Assembly (NCBI RefSeq): GCF_022385335.1
Contig: NZ_CP092431.1
Location: 7,378,001-7,442,000 of the forward strand
Source: Streptomyces deccanensis
Lineage (GTDB): Bacteria > Actinomycetota > Actinomycetes > Streptomycetales > Streptomycetaceae
DNA length: 64,000 nucleotides
Direction of reading: 5' to 3'
Shown: in pieces, positions 47,523-56,324 of the stretch
Layout: each line of letters opens with the position of its first letter
Numbering within the stretch: the stretch's first letter is position 1
Notes under the pieces: generated by a model
The model's input: only the letters and a program-made list of their open reading frames with translations
What the model was told of the DNA's origin: nothing
Databases searched by the model: none
Translations under genes and position numbers: made by a program

Positions 47523-49046
47523 ATGGCATCACGGCGGGACGAACTCAACGCCTACACCTTCGCGAAGCGCCGTACGCTCGCATCCTTCCTTCAGCCGTCT
47601 CCGTCGGGTTCGGAGGAAGGCGCCCCCAAGCCGCTGCGGGCGCTGTGGCCCGGCGCTGTCGTCGGTGTGGTGATTCTCGCGGTGTTCGGGGGCATCGGTG
47701 TCTTCAGCCCGAAGGCACCCAAGGGCTGGGCCAAGGCGGAGGAGCACGTCATCGTGGCGAGCGATTCCACCACCCGATATGTGGTGCTGAAGACGAATGG
47801 TCGCGAGCAGCTGCATCCGGTTCTCAACATGGCGTCGGCCAAACTGCTCCTGGATCCCGGCAAGGCCGACATCATCACCGTCGACGAGGAGATCCTCGAC
47901 AGCGGCAAGCCGCCGCACGGTGCCACGATCGGGATCCCCTACGCCCCCGACCGTCTCCCCTCCCCCGACGAGGCGGAGGTCGCCAAGCGCTGGGCCGTGT
48001 GCGAGCGTCCCGGTGACGGTGGCCGCGCCATCCAGAAAGCCGCTTTCGTCCTCGCCGAGAAGGAGTTCGACAAGACGGGAGGTGCCGAGAAGCTCTCCGG
48101 CGGCGACCTGATGTACGTTGTCGGCCCGGACGGCAAGACGCAGTACGTGGTCGACGCGCGGGGCACGGCGTACCAGCTGGCCGACCCGACCGACACCGAA
48201 CTGCTCAAGGCCCTCGACACCCAGGGCAGAGACCCGCAGCGCGTGTCCCAGAAATGGCTCGACACCCTGCACAAGGGCGACCCGATCTCCATCCCGGAGA
48301 TCGACGGTACGCCCGGCACGAAGGCGAACGCCTCCACCGGCCTCGAGCAGTACGACAAGGTCGGTGAGGTCATCAAGGCATACGACGGCCGGCGGATGCA
48401 GTACTACGTGGTGCTGCAGGGCGAGGTGGCCCGGATCTCCGAGTTCGTCGCCACGCTGCTGCTCAACAGCGGGGACCTCGTCGACGTCGGACAGGCCGGC
48501 GAGGCACAACAGGTCCACCCCAGTGCGGTCGCCGACAGTACGACCTTCGAGGCGGACAAGACCTGGCCGGCGTTCAAGCCGAAGACGGTGAACGACGGCT
48601 CCAGTGCCACCTCGGGCCGCAACACCGTCTGCAACGTCCTGCTGTCGGTCGGCTCGAAGGGGAAGACGAAGCTGTCCACCTGGGTGGGCACCGACTTCCC
48701 GGCTCAACTGCCGACCGGTTCCTCCAGCGCGTATGTCACTCCGGGCTCCGGCCAGCTCTACCGTCAGTTCAAGGGCGCTGAGACGAGGGCGGGTGGCGTC
48801 TTCCTGGTCACGGACACGGGCCTGCGTTACGCGCTGCAGTCCAACAGCGACAGCACCACCGGGGACGAGGGCATCGGCACCTCGGCCGAGCAGCGTGAGG
48901 AAGAGCTCAACGAGGCGAGGATCGCCCAGACCCGGCTCGGCTACGAAAAGGTGACGCCCTCTCCCATCCCGGCGCAGTGGTCGACGTTCCTGCCGACGGG
49001 GCCGCGCCTGTCGGAGGCGGCTGCGCGGCAGCCGCAGGGTTCGTAG
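47523..49046 (+). CDS. eccB: Type VII secretion protein EccB
   Basis: 507 residues. The N-terminal SRRDELNAYTFAKRRTLASFL and the single membrane helix (residues ~40-62, ALWPGAVVGVVILAVFGGIGVF) are typical of EccB, followed by a large outside domain of repeated R1-R4 type with two conserved cysteines (CERPGDGG near 160; CNVLLSVGS near 372). EccB is the extracytoplasmic part of the secretion complex. mycP begins 25 bases downstream. Confidence 0.95.
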   Translation: MASRRDELNAYTFAKRRTLASFLQPSPSGSEEGAPKPLRALWPGAVVGVVILAVFGGIGVFSPKAPKGWAKAEEHVIVASDSTTRYVVLKTNGREQLHPVLNMASAKLLLDPGKADIITVDEEILDSGKPPHGATIGIPYAPDRLPSPDEAEVAKRWAVCERPGDGGRAIQKAAFVLAEKEFDKTGGAEKLSGGDLMYVVGPDGKTQYVVDARGTAYQLADPTDTELLKALDTQGRDPQRVSQKWLDTLHKGDPISIPEIDGTPGTKANASTGLEQYDKVGEVIKAYDGRRMQYYVVLQGEVARISEFVATLLLNSGDLVDVGQAGEAQQVHPSAVADSTTFEADKTWPAFKPKTVNDGSSATSGRNTVCNVLLSVGSKGKTKLSTWVGTDFPAQLPTGSSSAYVTPGSGQLYRQFKGAETRAGGVFLVTDTGLRYALQSNSDSTTGDEGIGTSAEQREEELNEARIAQTRLGYEKVTPSPIPAQWSTFLPTGPRLSEAAARQPQGS

Positions 49047-49071
49047 ACGCGCGGTGGAGGGGAGCGAAGCG

Positions 49072-50403
49072 ATGTCGAAGGCGAACGCGAGGGCGCTGAG
49101 CGCGCGGATCGGGCGGATCGGGCGGAACACAGAGACGTGGGGGCTCCGGAGCGGCTGGGATACGAGACCGACGGCCCGGGCCGCCGCGATCGCGCTGATC
49201 GCCACCACCTCGGTACTCGCTCTGCCCTCGACCACTGCCTGGGCCGACGCCGGCCAGTGCACGTTCCCGTCGAAGGACTATGCGGGCCGTCCCTGGGCGC
49301 TGCAACGCGTCAACCTCGACGAGCTGTGGGCGCTGTCCACGGGGAAGAACGTCCAGGTGGCCGTGATCGACACAGGGGTGGATGTCAAGAACCCCCAGCT
49401 CGCCGAGGCCGTGGACGCCGCCAAGGGCGCGAACTACCTCCCCGCGAAGAACGCCGAGGGCGAGAAGATCGACCGCGGCAACAGCCAGGGCACCACCGAC
49501 ACAGTGGGCCACGGCACACGCGTGGCCGGCATCATCGCGGCCCGGCCGCTGAAGGGGACCGGCTTCGTGGGCCTGGCCCCGGACGCCAAGATCATTCCGA
49601 TCAAGCAGAACAACGCGGAGGGCGACGGAACGGCCCTCACTCTGGCGTCGTCGGTCCGTCACGCCGTCGACGTGGGAGCCGATGTCATCAACATCTCGCA
49701 GGACACGGCCAACGCCGTGCGGCCCGACGCGAGACTGGAGGACGCCGTCGACTACGCCCTCGACAACAAGGTCGTGGTCGTCGCCTCGGCCGGCAACGAC
49801 GGCCTGGGCGGCAACGTCAAGGTCACCTACCCGGCGTCGTACAAGGGCGTCCTGGCGGTGGCGTCCTCCGACCGCAACAACGAACGCGCCCCGTTCTCAC
49901 AATCAGGGGAATTCGTAGGAGTCGCGGCCCCAGGCGTCGACATGATCTCCACAGTCCCCGACGGCGGCCACTGCTCCGACAACGGCACGAGCTTCTCAGC
50001 GCCGTACGTTGCCGGTGTGGCGGCTCTCCTGAAGTCCAAGTACCCGGACTGGACCGCCCAGCAGGTCGTCGCCCAGATCGAACAGACAGCGGAACGCTCG
50101 ATCCCCGGTCATGACCCCTTGGTGGGGTGGGGAGTGGTCGACCCCGTCAACGCGCTCACTAACGTGGACCCGGAGCGCCCTGTCGAGAGCCCGAAGCCCG
50201 AGGGCGGAGTAGCCAGGGGCGAGGCACCCTCGGTCACCCCGCTGCACTTCGGCGAGTCCGCGGAGGAACGCAACACGCGCCTGGCGACGTATGTGACCGT
50301 AGGCGGCCTCGTCCTGGTGGCGGGGCTGAGCGGCACGGCGGTGGCGGTGCGGGATTCGCGGCGCAAGCAACGACGACTGGGAGGCAACACATGGACGCAC
50401 TGA
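49072..50403 (+). CDS. mycP: Mycosin, type VII secretion-associated S8 serine protease (copy 1)
   Basis: 443 residues. Subtilisin-type triad: Asp in VAVIDTGVD, His in GHGTRVAGI, Ser in NGTSFSAPYVAG; the oxyanion Asn is in ASAGNDG. A signal peptide at residues ~30-60 and one C-terminal helix (VGGLVLVAGLSGTAVAV) plus a basic tail anchor it in the membrane with the catalytic domain outside, as in MycP. ATG 49072 has GGAGGGGAG just upstream. In mycobacteria MycP is needed for complex stability and cuts some substrates. It follows eccB and overlaps the next small gene. Confidence 0.95.
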   Translation: MSKANARALSARIGRIGRNTETWGLRSGWDTRPTARAAAIALIATTSVLALPSTTAWADAGQCTFPSKDYAGRPWALQRVNLDELWALSTGKNVQVAVIDTGVDVKNPQLAEAVDAAKGANYLPAKNAEGEKIDRGNSQGTTDTVGHGTRVAGIIAARPLKGTGFVGLAPDAKIIPIKQNNAEGDGTALTLASSVRHAVDVGADVINISQDTANAVRPDARLEDAVDYALDNKVVVVASAGNDGLGGNVKVTYPASYKGVLAVASSDRNNERAPFSQSGEFVGVAAPGVDMISTVPDGGHCSDNGTSFSAPYVAGVAALLKSKYPDWTAQQVVAQIEQTAERSIPGHDPLVGWGVVDPVNALTNVDPERPVESPKPEGGVARGEAPSVTPLHFGESAEERNTRLATYVTVGGLVLVAGLSGTAVAVRDSRRKQRRLGGNTWTH

Positions 50404-50615
50404 CCCAACTGACCGTACTGGGCCTGATTTTGTCCGTGGTACTTCTGGCCATGGCCTGCGTCAAGGCGGACTGGGTACGCGCCTGGCGCTCCCGCGTCAA
50501 CCCATCGGCCGAGGAACTGCCCGACTCCGCCTTCATCGTCGCCCGCATCGCCCTCATCACGATGGCCGGCATGGGCATCTACCTGGCTGTCGAGAGCTTC
50601 GGCGTCTCCCGATGA
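50391..50615 (+). CDS. Small two-helix membrane protein
   Basis: 74 residues with two membrane helices (LTVLGLILSVVLLAMACV and IVARIALITMAGMGIYLAVE) and a short basic loop between them. It overlaps the end of mycP by 13 bases and has GGGAGG before its ATG. Family not recognised; such small proteins follow the mycosin gene in Streptomyces loci and may belong to the secretion complex. Confidence 0.8.
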   Translation: MDALTQLTVLGLILSVVLLAMACVKADWVRAWRSRVNPSAEELPDSAFIVARIALITMAGMGIYLAVESFGVSR

Positions 50616-50862
50616 CGCGGCGTGGGACTACAGCGAGCTGACCGGGGCGGTGCGGGGGGCCACGGACGGCTTGGACGGCTGGACGTACCGGACCGACCAG
50701 GCCGGCGACTCCCTCTACTTCGACGACTACGTGATCCTCAGGACTCCATTTTGCCCGAAAGTGTGGGACAGCGCTGCTGCCCCTCGCTACCCGTTGCCGC
50801 TCGGCGTCCGCGAGGCGTGCTGGCCTCCACCTCGCGTGCACCGGCAAACCGACTCCGGATAG
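50616..50862 (+). pseudogene. Remnant of an unknown gene
   Basis: Right after the small membrane-protein gene a different frame reads DDAAWDYSELTGAV, then GWTYRTDQAGDSLYFDDYVIL with normal coding character, but there is no start or RBS; from about 50745 on it changes into a short, different-looking tail. It looks like the 3' part of a gene whose 5' end was lost, with a junction near 50745. No family recognised. Confidence 0.45.
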
Positions 50863-50865
50863 CTT
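50860..50865 (+). promoter_or_regulatory. Candidate -10 box of a leaderless promoter
   Basis: TAGCTT fits TANNNT and ends 6 bases before the ATG at 50872. There is no RBS; a -35 box is not evident. Confidence 0.45.
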
Positions 50866-50871
50866 GACTTC

Positions 50872-51384
50872 ATGGGACTTTTCGACAAGCTGACCGGAAC
50901 CAAGCGCCCCGCCAGCGGTGTTACCCCGCGATCTGAGTCCGAGGTGCGCGCGGCCCTGCTCGACCTCAACCGCTTTGACGTCCCCTACGTGATCCGGGAC
51001 GGTCGGGAGGACGGGCCAGGCCTGGTGGCCGAGTGGCGCATCCTGGACCCGGCCTGGCAGACCTTCTTCGGCCGCACCCAGGTGAGTCGGGTTTCCCAGG
51101 TGCGGATGCGCCTAGTTCCGGAAAAGAACGAAGTTCGTTCCGTCGATCAGGAATACGAGGTCACTTGGGTCGGCGACATGCCCAGACTGGCCGCCGCGGC
51201 CGAGGCCCGACGTGGCCAGGGACAGACGGTCTCCAAGAGCTGGACGCTCGGCCGGGGCCAAGACGGCCGCCTCGAAGCAAACGAGACGTTCACCTTCGAC
51301 AGCTTCGAGCTGAAACGCCCTCTGCAGGGCGCCGTTCTGGACGCGGGATGGACCTGGCGTGGAGTCATCACCGGCAAATTGTGA
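50872..51384 (+). CDS. Hypothetical protein
   Basis: 170 residues, soluble, no signal peptide. Its sequence (MGLFDKLTGTKRP, then a mixed beta/alpha region with VPYVIRDGREDGPGLVAEWRI and WQTFFGRTQV) suggests a small single-domain protein of actinobacteria; I recognise no family. The start lies 6 bases after a TAGCTT box, so it is probably leaderless. Next to it are gene and transposase remnants, so it may be an insertion into the type VII region. Confidence 0.7.
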   Translation: MGLFDKLTGTKRPASGVTPRSESEVRAALLDLNRFDVPYVIRDGREDGPGLVAEWRILDPAWQTFFGRTQVSRVSQVRMRLVPEKNEVRSVDQEYEVTWVGDMPRLAAAAEARRGQGQTVSKSWTLGRGQDGRLEANETFTFDSFELKRPLQGAVLDAGWTWRGVITGKL

Positions 51385-51404
51385 GGTTGGCGGGCCCGGG
51401 CCCT

Positions 51405-51720
51405 GACTCGTCGCCTTGGTACGCGGCTCACTCACCCCACCCCGGCGGCCACACGCCAGTGGCAGTGGTCGTCGAGATCACCGGGCAGACACTGGTGACT
51501 GCGTGCCGAGTTCAGCCCAGTACGTCAGACCGCCGCCCGCGCGACGCTGCCCCCAGTGCGTTGGTTCGAGTCGCCGGAGCAAGATGGCGAGTAGAGAAGT
51601 TCTTTCAACCATCACGCCTGGTCACCACCGCCCAGGCTGCCTGCGGCCGACTCATCCCGCTCGGTGTCCGCGAACTGGTCCACTTGTCGCGGACCACCAT
51701 CACTGGTGCAGCGTAACCGC
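51405..51720 (+). mobile_element. Decayed IS701-type transposase remnant
   Basis: One frame (codons starting at multiples of three, e.g. 51543) reads ALVRVAGARWRVEKFFQ, very close to the ALVRVAGxRWRVEExFQ motif around the last catalytic acidic residue of IS701/IS4-type transposases, and 35 residues further RLIPLGVRELVHL, like the LIPLTxNEIxHLF element near their C-terminus. The 100 or so residues normally lying between are missing and no start is left. Terminal inverted repeats are not visible. Confidence 0.6.
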
Positions 51721-51771
51721 CGCTGCGGCGACCTGGTACTGCCATATTGATCAAAAACTAGCCCTGCCGCC

Positions 51772-52335
51772 TCAGTTGCATCGACTGGAGTCCTCAAGTT
51801 CCTTGGTGTAGGCCGTGATCAATTTCTTCATTGCATCGGAGTCCGAGTGTTCGGGAGTGAACACCTGGATCACGGCGTACATGTTCTGATCGGGATGATC
51901 CGATGACTTACAAGATGCCGAGGTCTTCCCTACAGCGCCAGTACCCGAGTAGAGGAAGCGGTTGTCAGCGGTCACTTGCCCGTCGTCCATTTTGTCGTAG
52001 GCGGCAGCGACAGTGGACGCGCTCTCTCCGGTACTCCACCATGTCTGGATTTGTCGAACTGATACGGCGCCATCGACGATCACGTCACACCGTGTCGTTC
52101 CCCCGTTTGGGGAGGCGGGCTTCACGGAGATGGAGTCTCCCCCCGGCAGGAAAGCGTCGAGTAGAACAGGTTTCAATGAAATTCCGCAGAGTGTGCTGGG
52201 GACCGTGTATTTCTTCTCATCCTCTCTGCCTCCGCCTGAGCATGCGGCAATTACTGTGGTGACTGCCAGCATCACGGCGAGAGTGGCTGAAGCTCGTACA
52301 ATCCCTACACGGTGGTTGGGTGGGGGACGGAACAT
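51772..52335 (-). CDS. Type VII locus lipoprotein
   Basis: 187 residues. Lipoprotein signal peptide with lipobox VIAAC, Cys32; GGAGGGA lies 6 bases before the ATG. The mature part has three cysteines (CGISLKP, RCDVIV, SCKSSDHP) plus a C-terminal one, and a FTPEHSDSDAMKKLITAYTKEL helix near the end; it recalls the DUF3558-like lipoproteins of actinobacteria, unconfirmed. It is on the same strand and 23 bases downstream of the large 766-residue candidate substrate, so they are probably co-transcribed. Confidence 0.75.
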   Translation of the reverse strand: MFRPPPNHRVGIVRASATLAVMLAVTTVIAACSGGGREDEKKYTVPSTLCGISLKPVLLDAFLPGGDSISVKPASPNGGTTRCDVIVDGAVSVRQIQTWWSTGESASTVAAAYDKMDDGQVTADNRFLYSGTGAVGKTSASCKSSDHPDQNMYAVIQVFTPEHSDSDAMKKLITAYTKELEDSSRCN

Positions 52336-52358
52336 GACGAGTCCCTCCTCGTATAGTG

Positions 52359-54659
52359 TCAGATATCGGTCTTGAGGTGTGGTGTCATGTACTCGGTGTT
52401 TGTACCCGCGTCCCGGAAGCCCTGCTGCGCTGCCGTGCGCGCCTTCTCATCGATGCTGATGTCCTGAAGGTCAGTGCGACCGTGGGCCTTGGCCGCGAGT
52501 TCGGCGGCCCGCTCGGTGTAGGCCGCGTTCTCTTCGAGTCCGCTCTCCCAGTTCTCTCCCATAGTGGATCCAGCATTTTCCTTTGCGTGCCCCTCTGCGT
52601 TCTTGAAAAGCTCCTCGAGGACCATGCTGCTGACAGTGCTGGCTAGGCCGCCAGCGGCAGCACCGGCAACCGGGCTTGCGACGAACGTCGCGCCAACGCC
52701 AATACCCGTTCCGATGACACCTGAGACACCGTTCTTCCACTGGGCGACAGAGTGGTCGTAGGCTTTGTCGTCCTCGTCTGCAGGGCCGGCAACTGCCTCT
52801 TGACGTCCGATGGCCAATGTCCCCGAGACCTCGCCCGAACCGTGTGCGAGCTGCTCGACAGCGAATTGCGTGTCCTTCGAGTATCTGGCACTTGCCGGCA
52901 AGTCCGGGTTCATGTGGTAGTCCATCAGGTTTGCCATGTAGGACTTATTCGCTACTTCGACGGCTGCATAACCTTCAGGGTTCTGCCCGACTGCAATGAG
53001 TAGTGCAGTCACGTCCCGATGGTTGAGGGCAGCGGATGAACCACTGACAGGGAAAAGTTTGTTTGTGTCTTCGTCGGAGTCGTCCGTCATTGCCCGATTG
53101 ATATCCGGGAGATACTCTGATGTGATCTGTCCAATACTGTCGGACATGTAGCCATTATCGGTAAGTCGTCCGCCATCATCCGAAATGGATGATACGAGAC
53201 TCTCGAAGAGACGCGTCTGTTCTTCATTGTGGGCAGGTGTGTCCGCTGTCGGTAGCTCGCCAGCCGGATGCCCTGTGGTCGCCGCCTCCAGCGCTAGTGC
53301 CAGATTGTTCTTCCCCGTGTGGAGATCATCTCCGGTGGAACTCGTCTCCTGGGGCCAATCCCGTTCCTCAAAAAGGTACTGGAAGTTGGATAGCTCCTTT
53401 TTGGCCATGTATTCGTCTTCGTCATCGGAGTCCCACTCGAAGGGGTTTTCCGGATCGTCCTTCGATACGTATTGCTGGTTGAAGAAATCGGTAGCCGCCG
53501 CAGGGCTGTTGGACAGGCCCTTCAAGTAACCCGTGAGTGGGTCGGAGCCGCTGTCCTCTCCGATCCGGTTCAGTTGGGGACTGCTGCCGATCTGCTGCCA
53601 GACACCGTTCCCGTGCTCGCCATTTCCGGTGAGCTTGCGCTCGGTGTCCATGAGCTTGGTGCCGTAGTCGTGGAGGAACTGGTCGTCGTAGTTGCCGGTT
53701 CGCATCAGGTTGCTCATGACCTGGAAGCCCATCGGACCGCCGCTGGTGCCGTAGATCGGCTTGTCGCCGATGTCGATCATCTGGCGCTTCCAGTCGGTCA
53801 TGGCCAGGGAGTCGCTCTGCGAAGCGTGGGCCAGCGTGGTGCCAAGGTTGCGCTGGAGGTCGTCGAACTGGTCGAGGCGCTTGTGGGTGAGTTCGTAGTT
53901 TCCCCTGTTGGTGTCGGTGACACCGGTCCAGAACTCAAGAGTCTTCTGCGGACCGAGGGTCGTCGCGAACGTTTCGCCGAAGAGGGCATCGCTCGCGTGC
54001 TTCTTGAGTCCGTCGTTGAGCCTGTCGAAGTCCTTGACCGTCAGGTCGTCGGGGTCCTTCTTCGCGAGCTTCGCCAGTTCCTTGGCCGCCTTGACGGCTG
54101 CGGCCGCGGAATCCCGGTCGGAGTAGTTGGCGTCCGAGAAGCCCAGCCTGCTCTGATCGGCGATTGCTTGGAGGACGGTACTTGCCGAGTCGTCGCTCTG
54201 GGTGGCTTTGTCCAGAATTCCCTGGACCTCGTCGCGAAGCGCGGTGATGTCCCCCTGGTTGTCCGTGTCCGCCTTGGCGCGGCCTTCCGGAGGAACGTCC
54301 GAGGTGACTGTGAATCCGCCCTCGTACCCGATGACTTTCAGGTTCTTCTTCCGTCCGCGGTCGATGGCCTCGGTCAGCTGCCGGTGATAACCCTTCAGCT
54401 CGCCCCGGGTGTCGCTGAGGATGTTGTGAATGGTTTTGGCCTGTGTGTGGGCATCGGCGAACTCGCCGGCCGTCTTGCCGATGAACTCTTTGGAGACCTG
54501 GGCGTTCATACCGGCCCAGTTGGCCTTGTTCGCGGCCTGGTGCAGCCCGTCTTCGGCGTCCTTCTTCAGTTCTTCGAGGCGATCGACGAGTGTCGACCAG
54601 TCGGTGACGGCGTCGTCGAGCAGTTTGAAGCTGGCATGGAGGAGAGTGTCGAGTTGCAT
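52359..54659 (-). CDS. Large WXG100-like protein, candidate type VII secretion substrate
   Basis: 766 residues. The N-terminal ~100 residues are helical with an NWAGMNAQVSKEF turn, a WxG variant as in LXG/WXG100 effectors. The central part (about 150-400) is helical with TLGPQKTLEFWTGV and GPMGFQVMSNLMRTG, seen in large Streptomyces type VII proteins (possibly DUF6571, not confirmed). Residues ~630-720 contain a hydrophobic Gly/Ala-rich segment (IGTGIGVGATFVASPVAGAAAGGL). The gene's 3' half (about 52360-53560) is clearly poorer in GC and in third-position G/C than the 5' half, which suggests a replaced C-terminal part. The 168-residue gene 112 bases upstream is a likely partner. Confidence 0.75.
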   Translation of the reverse strand: MQLDTLLHASFKLLDDAVTDWSTLVDRLEELKKDAEDGLHQAANKANWAGMNAQVSKEFIGKTAGEFADAHTQAKTIHNILSDTRGELKGYHRQLTEAIDRGRKKNLKVIGYEGGFTVTSDVPPEGRAKADTDNQGDITALRDEVQGILDKATQSDDSASTVLQAIADQSRLGFSDANYSDRDSAAAAVKAAKELAKLAKKDPDDLTVKDFDRLNDGLKKHASDALFGETFATTLGPQKTLEFWTGVTDTNRGNYELTHKRLDQFDDLQRNLGTTLAHASQSDSLAMTDWKRQMIDIGDKPIYGTSGGPMGFQVMSNLMRTGNYDDQFLHDYGTKLMDTERKLTGNGEHGNGVWQQIGSSPQLNRIGEDSGSDPLTGYLKGLSNSPAAATDFFNQQYVSKDDPENPFEWDSDDEDEYMAKKELSNFQYLFEERDWPQETSSTGDDLHTGKNNLALALEAATTGHPAGELPTADTPAHNEEQTRLFESLVSSISDDGGRLTDNGYMSDSIGQITSEYLPDINRAMTDDSDEDTNKLFPVSGSSAALNHRDVTALLIAVGQNPEGYAAVEVANKSYMANLMDYHMNPDLPASARYSKDTQFAVEQLAHGSGEVSGTLAIGRQEAVAGPADEDDKAYDHSVAQWKNGVSGVIGTGIGVGATFVASPVAGAAAGGLASTVSSMVLEELFKNAEGHAKENAGSTMGENWESGLEENAAYTERAAELAAKAHGRTDLQDISIDEKARTAAQQGFRDAGTNTEYMTPHLKTDI

Positions 54660-54771
54660 CGGGTTTCGTCCTCAGAGCAGGGAAGCAGGGGGAGTAGGCG
54701 TCGGGTGCTTACGGCGCAGATGTCGGTGGTAGGCGGCGCGGTGGGCCATGCCGCCGACGGTCCGAGCCGCG

Positions 54772-55278
54772 CTACTCCTTCTTCTTGCTCTCCTCCGGGT
54801 AGTAGGCGCGGTTCTTTTCACCAGGTGCTCCGACGCGTTCGTCGAATCCTGCGTCCAGTGCGTCGATGCTGCTCATCTGGCGTTGGATGAAGCCATCGTC
54901 CCCGGTGTGCAGCTTCGTGGTGACATGCATGTGGTTCGAGATGTGCGCGACGGCATCCCTCAGAGACTTGAGCTGCTCTTCCCAGCGGGTCGACACATGC
55001 TTGAGGCCGGCGCCGAGGGCGAAGCCCTGCTTCGACAAGTCCCCGGCCGCCGAGTCACTGCTGGGGATGGCGACGCGGGCCTTGTCCCAGAGATCGTTGT
55101 AGAGGGTGTGCGCGATCTTGCCGATCTTGCTCAGATCGGTCTGACTGGCCTTGAGGACCCCGAACTTCTCCGGAAGCGCAGTGGAGCCCCCACCACCCTC
55201 GACCTGGTTCAACTGCATGTGCGTCGACTGCCGCTCGGCTGCCTCCGCCTTGAGTTGCTCCCACTCTTCCCATGCCAT
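54772..55278 (-). CDS. Helical type VII secretion-associated protein
   Basis: 168 residues, all helical, no signal peptide, GGAAGGG before the ATG. Features: AWEEWEQLKAEAAERQSTHMQLNQV at the N-terminus, a Gly-rich break, then two helices around the segment TLYNDLWDKARVAIPSSDSA and LKHVSTRWEEQLKSLRDAV. A glycine break and amphipathic pair fit an Esx-like or chaperone protein, perhaps the partner of the 766-residue protein. No family recognised. Confidence 0.7.
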   Translation of the reverse strand: MAWEEWEQLKAEAAERQSTHMQLNQVEGGGGSTALPEKFGVLKASQTDLSKIGKIAHTLYNDLWDKARVAIPSSDSAAGDLSKQGFALGAGLKHVSTRWEEQLKSLRDAVAHISNHMHVTTKLHTGDDGFIQRQMSSIDALDAGFDERVGAPGEKNRAYYPEESKKKE

Positions 55279-55877
55279 GGGTAGACCCTTCCCCCGTGTG
55301 CTCGGCCAGCGCTCCTCATGCCACCGTCTGGTACAGACGCTGCTGTTCCGATGGTGTGGGTGCGAGTCAAGTTAGCAACCCGGCCCATGGTGAGTTTGGA
55401 TCACGTCCACTGTACGTAGATTGTCGGTCGTGAAGGTTCGCAGGAGACGTGTGCTCGGGACCCGGGTGACGGCTGGAAGAGCGAGGGGAACCGTGGCTGG
55501 GTGCCGCTTCGGCTACGACACGCAGGAGTTGACGCGGAGATCCGATTGACCGCCTGCGTGAGTCTCATGAAGATCGCAAGCAGTGTGATGCCGTCGTCCG
55601 TGGTGGCCCTGCATCATGGGGTAGAGCCACGCGGGGCCGGTGCACGGCCCGTCATGTGCACCCGTTCACAGTGAACAGGCAAGAAGGGCAAAGGATGACA
55701 GCCGGTCGGTCTCGTAACCGGGCTGACCTACATCGCTGTTGGCCCTGTTGTGCAGGTTGACTACAGTGGCAAAAGCGCCGTGAGGCACGGCTTGCTTTGC
55801 GAATCGTACGGTGCGTGGTTGGCCGAGTCCGATCAAGGTCGGGCTGACAGGTGTGTGGGGAAACGGGGAGGGGCATC
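55279..55877. other. 599-base divergent intergenic region
   Basis: Holds no credible gene on either strand. A perfect small palindrome CGTCTG-GTA-CAGACG lies at 55325-55339 near the minus-strand gene start. A weak plus-strand promoter-like pair is TTTGGA (55395-55400) and TAGATT (55417-55422), 16 bases apart. The rest has no repeats or hairpins I can name; it presumably carries the promoters of both candidate-substrate operons. Confidence 0.5.
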
Positions 55878-56324
55878 GTGCTTCCGGCAGAGATGGCGGG
55901 GGGTGTGTCGGCGGCCAGGGCGGCGAACCTGGAGGCCAGTGGTGAGGCCCTGGACAAGTTCGTGAAGCGGGTGGATGCGGTTCTCCACGACCTTGAGACG
56001 TCGGCCGGCAACCCGACGAAGGTGGGCGCTCAGACCATCAGGGCGACCTCTCTAAGCGCTGGGGCGGACGGCGTCTTCCCTGAGGCCGACGGCTTGTACA
56101 CGCAGTACAACCGGGTCCATCGAGAGCTCACGTCTCTGTCCAAGACCTTGCATCTGCAGATTGAGGCGACCGCCATCGCTGTTCAGGGTGCGCATCGGGG
56201 ATTCGACAACCTTGAGGAGGAACTGCGACAGCGGTTCTACGCCATCCAAGGAGAGATCACGGAGATCCAGGATGCCAAGGACGGCAAGCAACGCGTCGGT
56301 GACAGCCGCACCATGGTGAAGTGA
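55878..56324 (+). CDS. Helical type VII secretion-associated protein, first gene of the WXG operon
   Basis: 148 residues, all helical; GTG 55878 has GGAGG 6 bases before it. Helices around GEALDKFVKRVDAVLHDLETSAG and LYTQYNRVHRELTSLSKTLHLQIEATAIAVQGAHRGFDNLEEELRQRF resemble the long antiparallel pairs of PE/Esx-type proteins, but no WxG is seen. The stop overlaps the next gene (GTGA at 56321). Probably a chaperone or partner of the 590-residue protein. Family unknown. Confidence 0.7.
   Translation: MLPAEMAGGVSAARAANLEASGEALDKFVKRVDAVLHDLETSAGNPTKVGAQTIRATSLSAGADGVFPEADGLYTQYNRVHRELTSLSKTLHLQIEATAIAVQGAHRGFDNLEEELRQRFYAIQGEITEIQDAKDGKQRVGDSRTMVK

Noticed and set aside
55652..56011. Minus-strand open frame opposite the start of the WXG operon
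   Set aside because: It overlaps the first gene of the operon, has no RBS and no recognisable domain.
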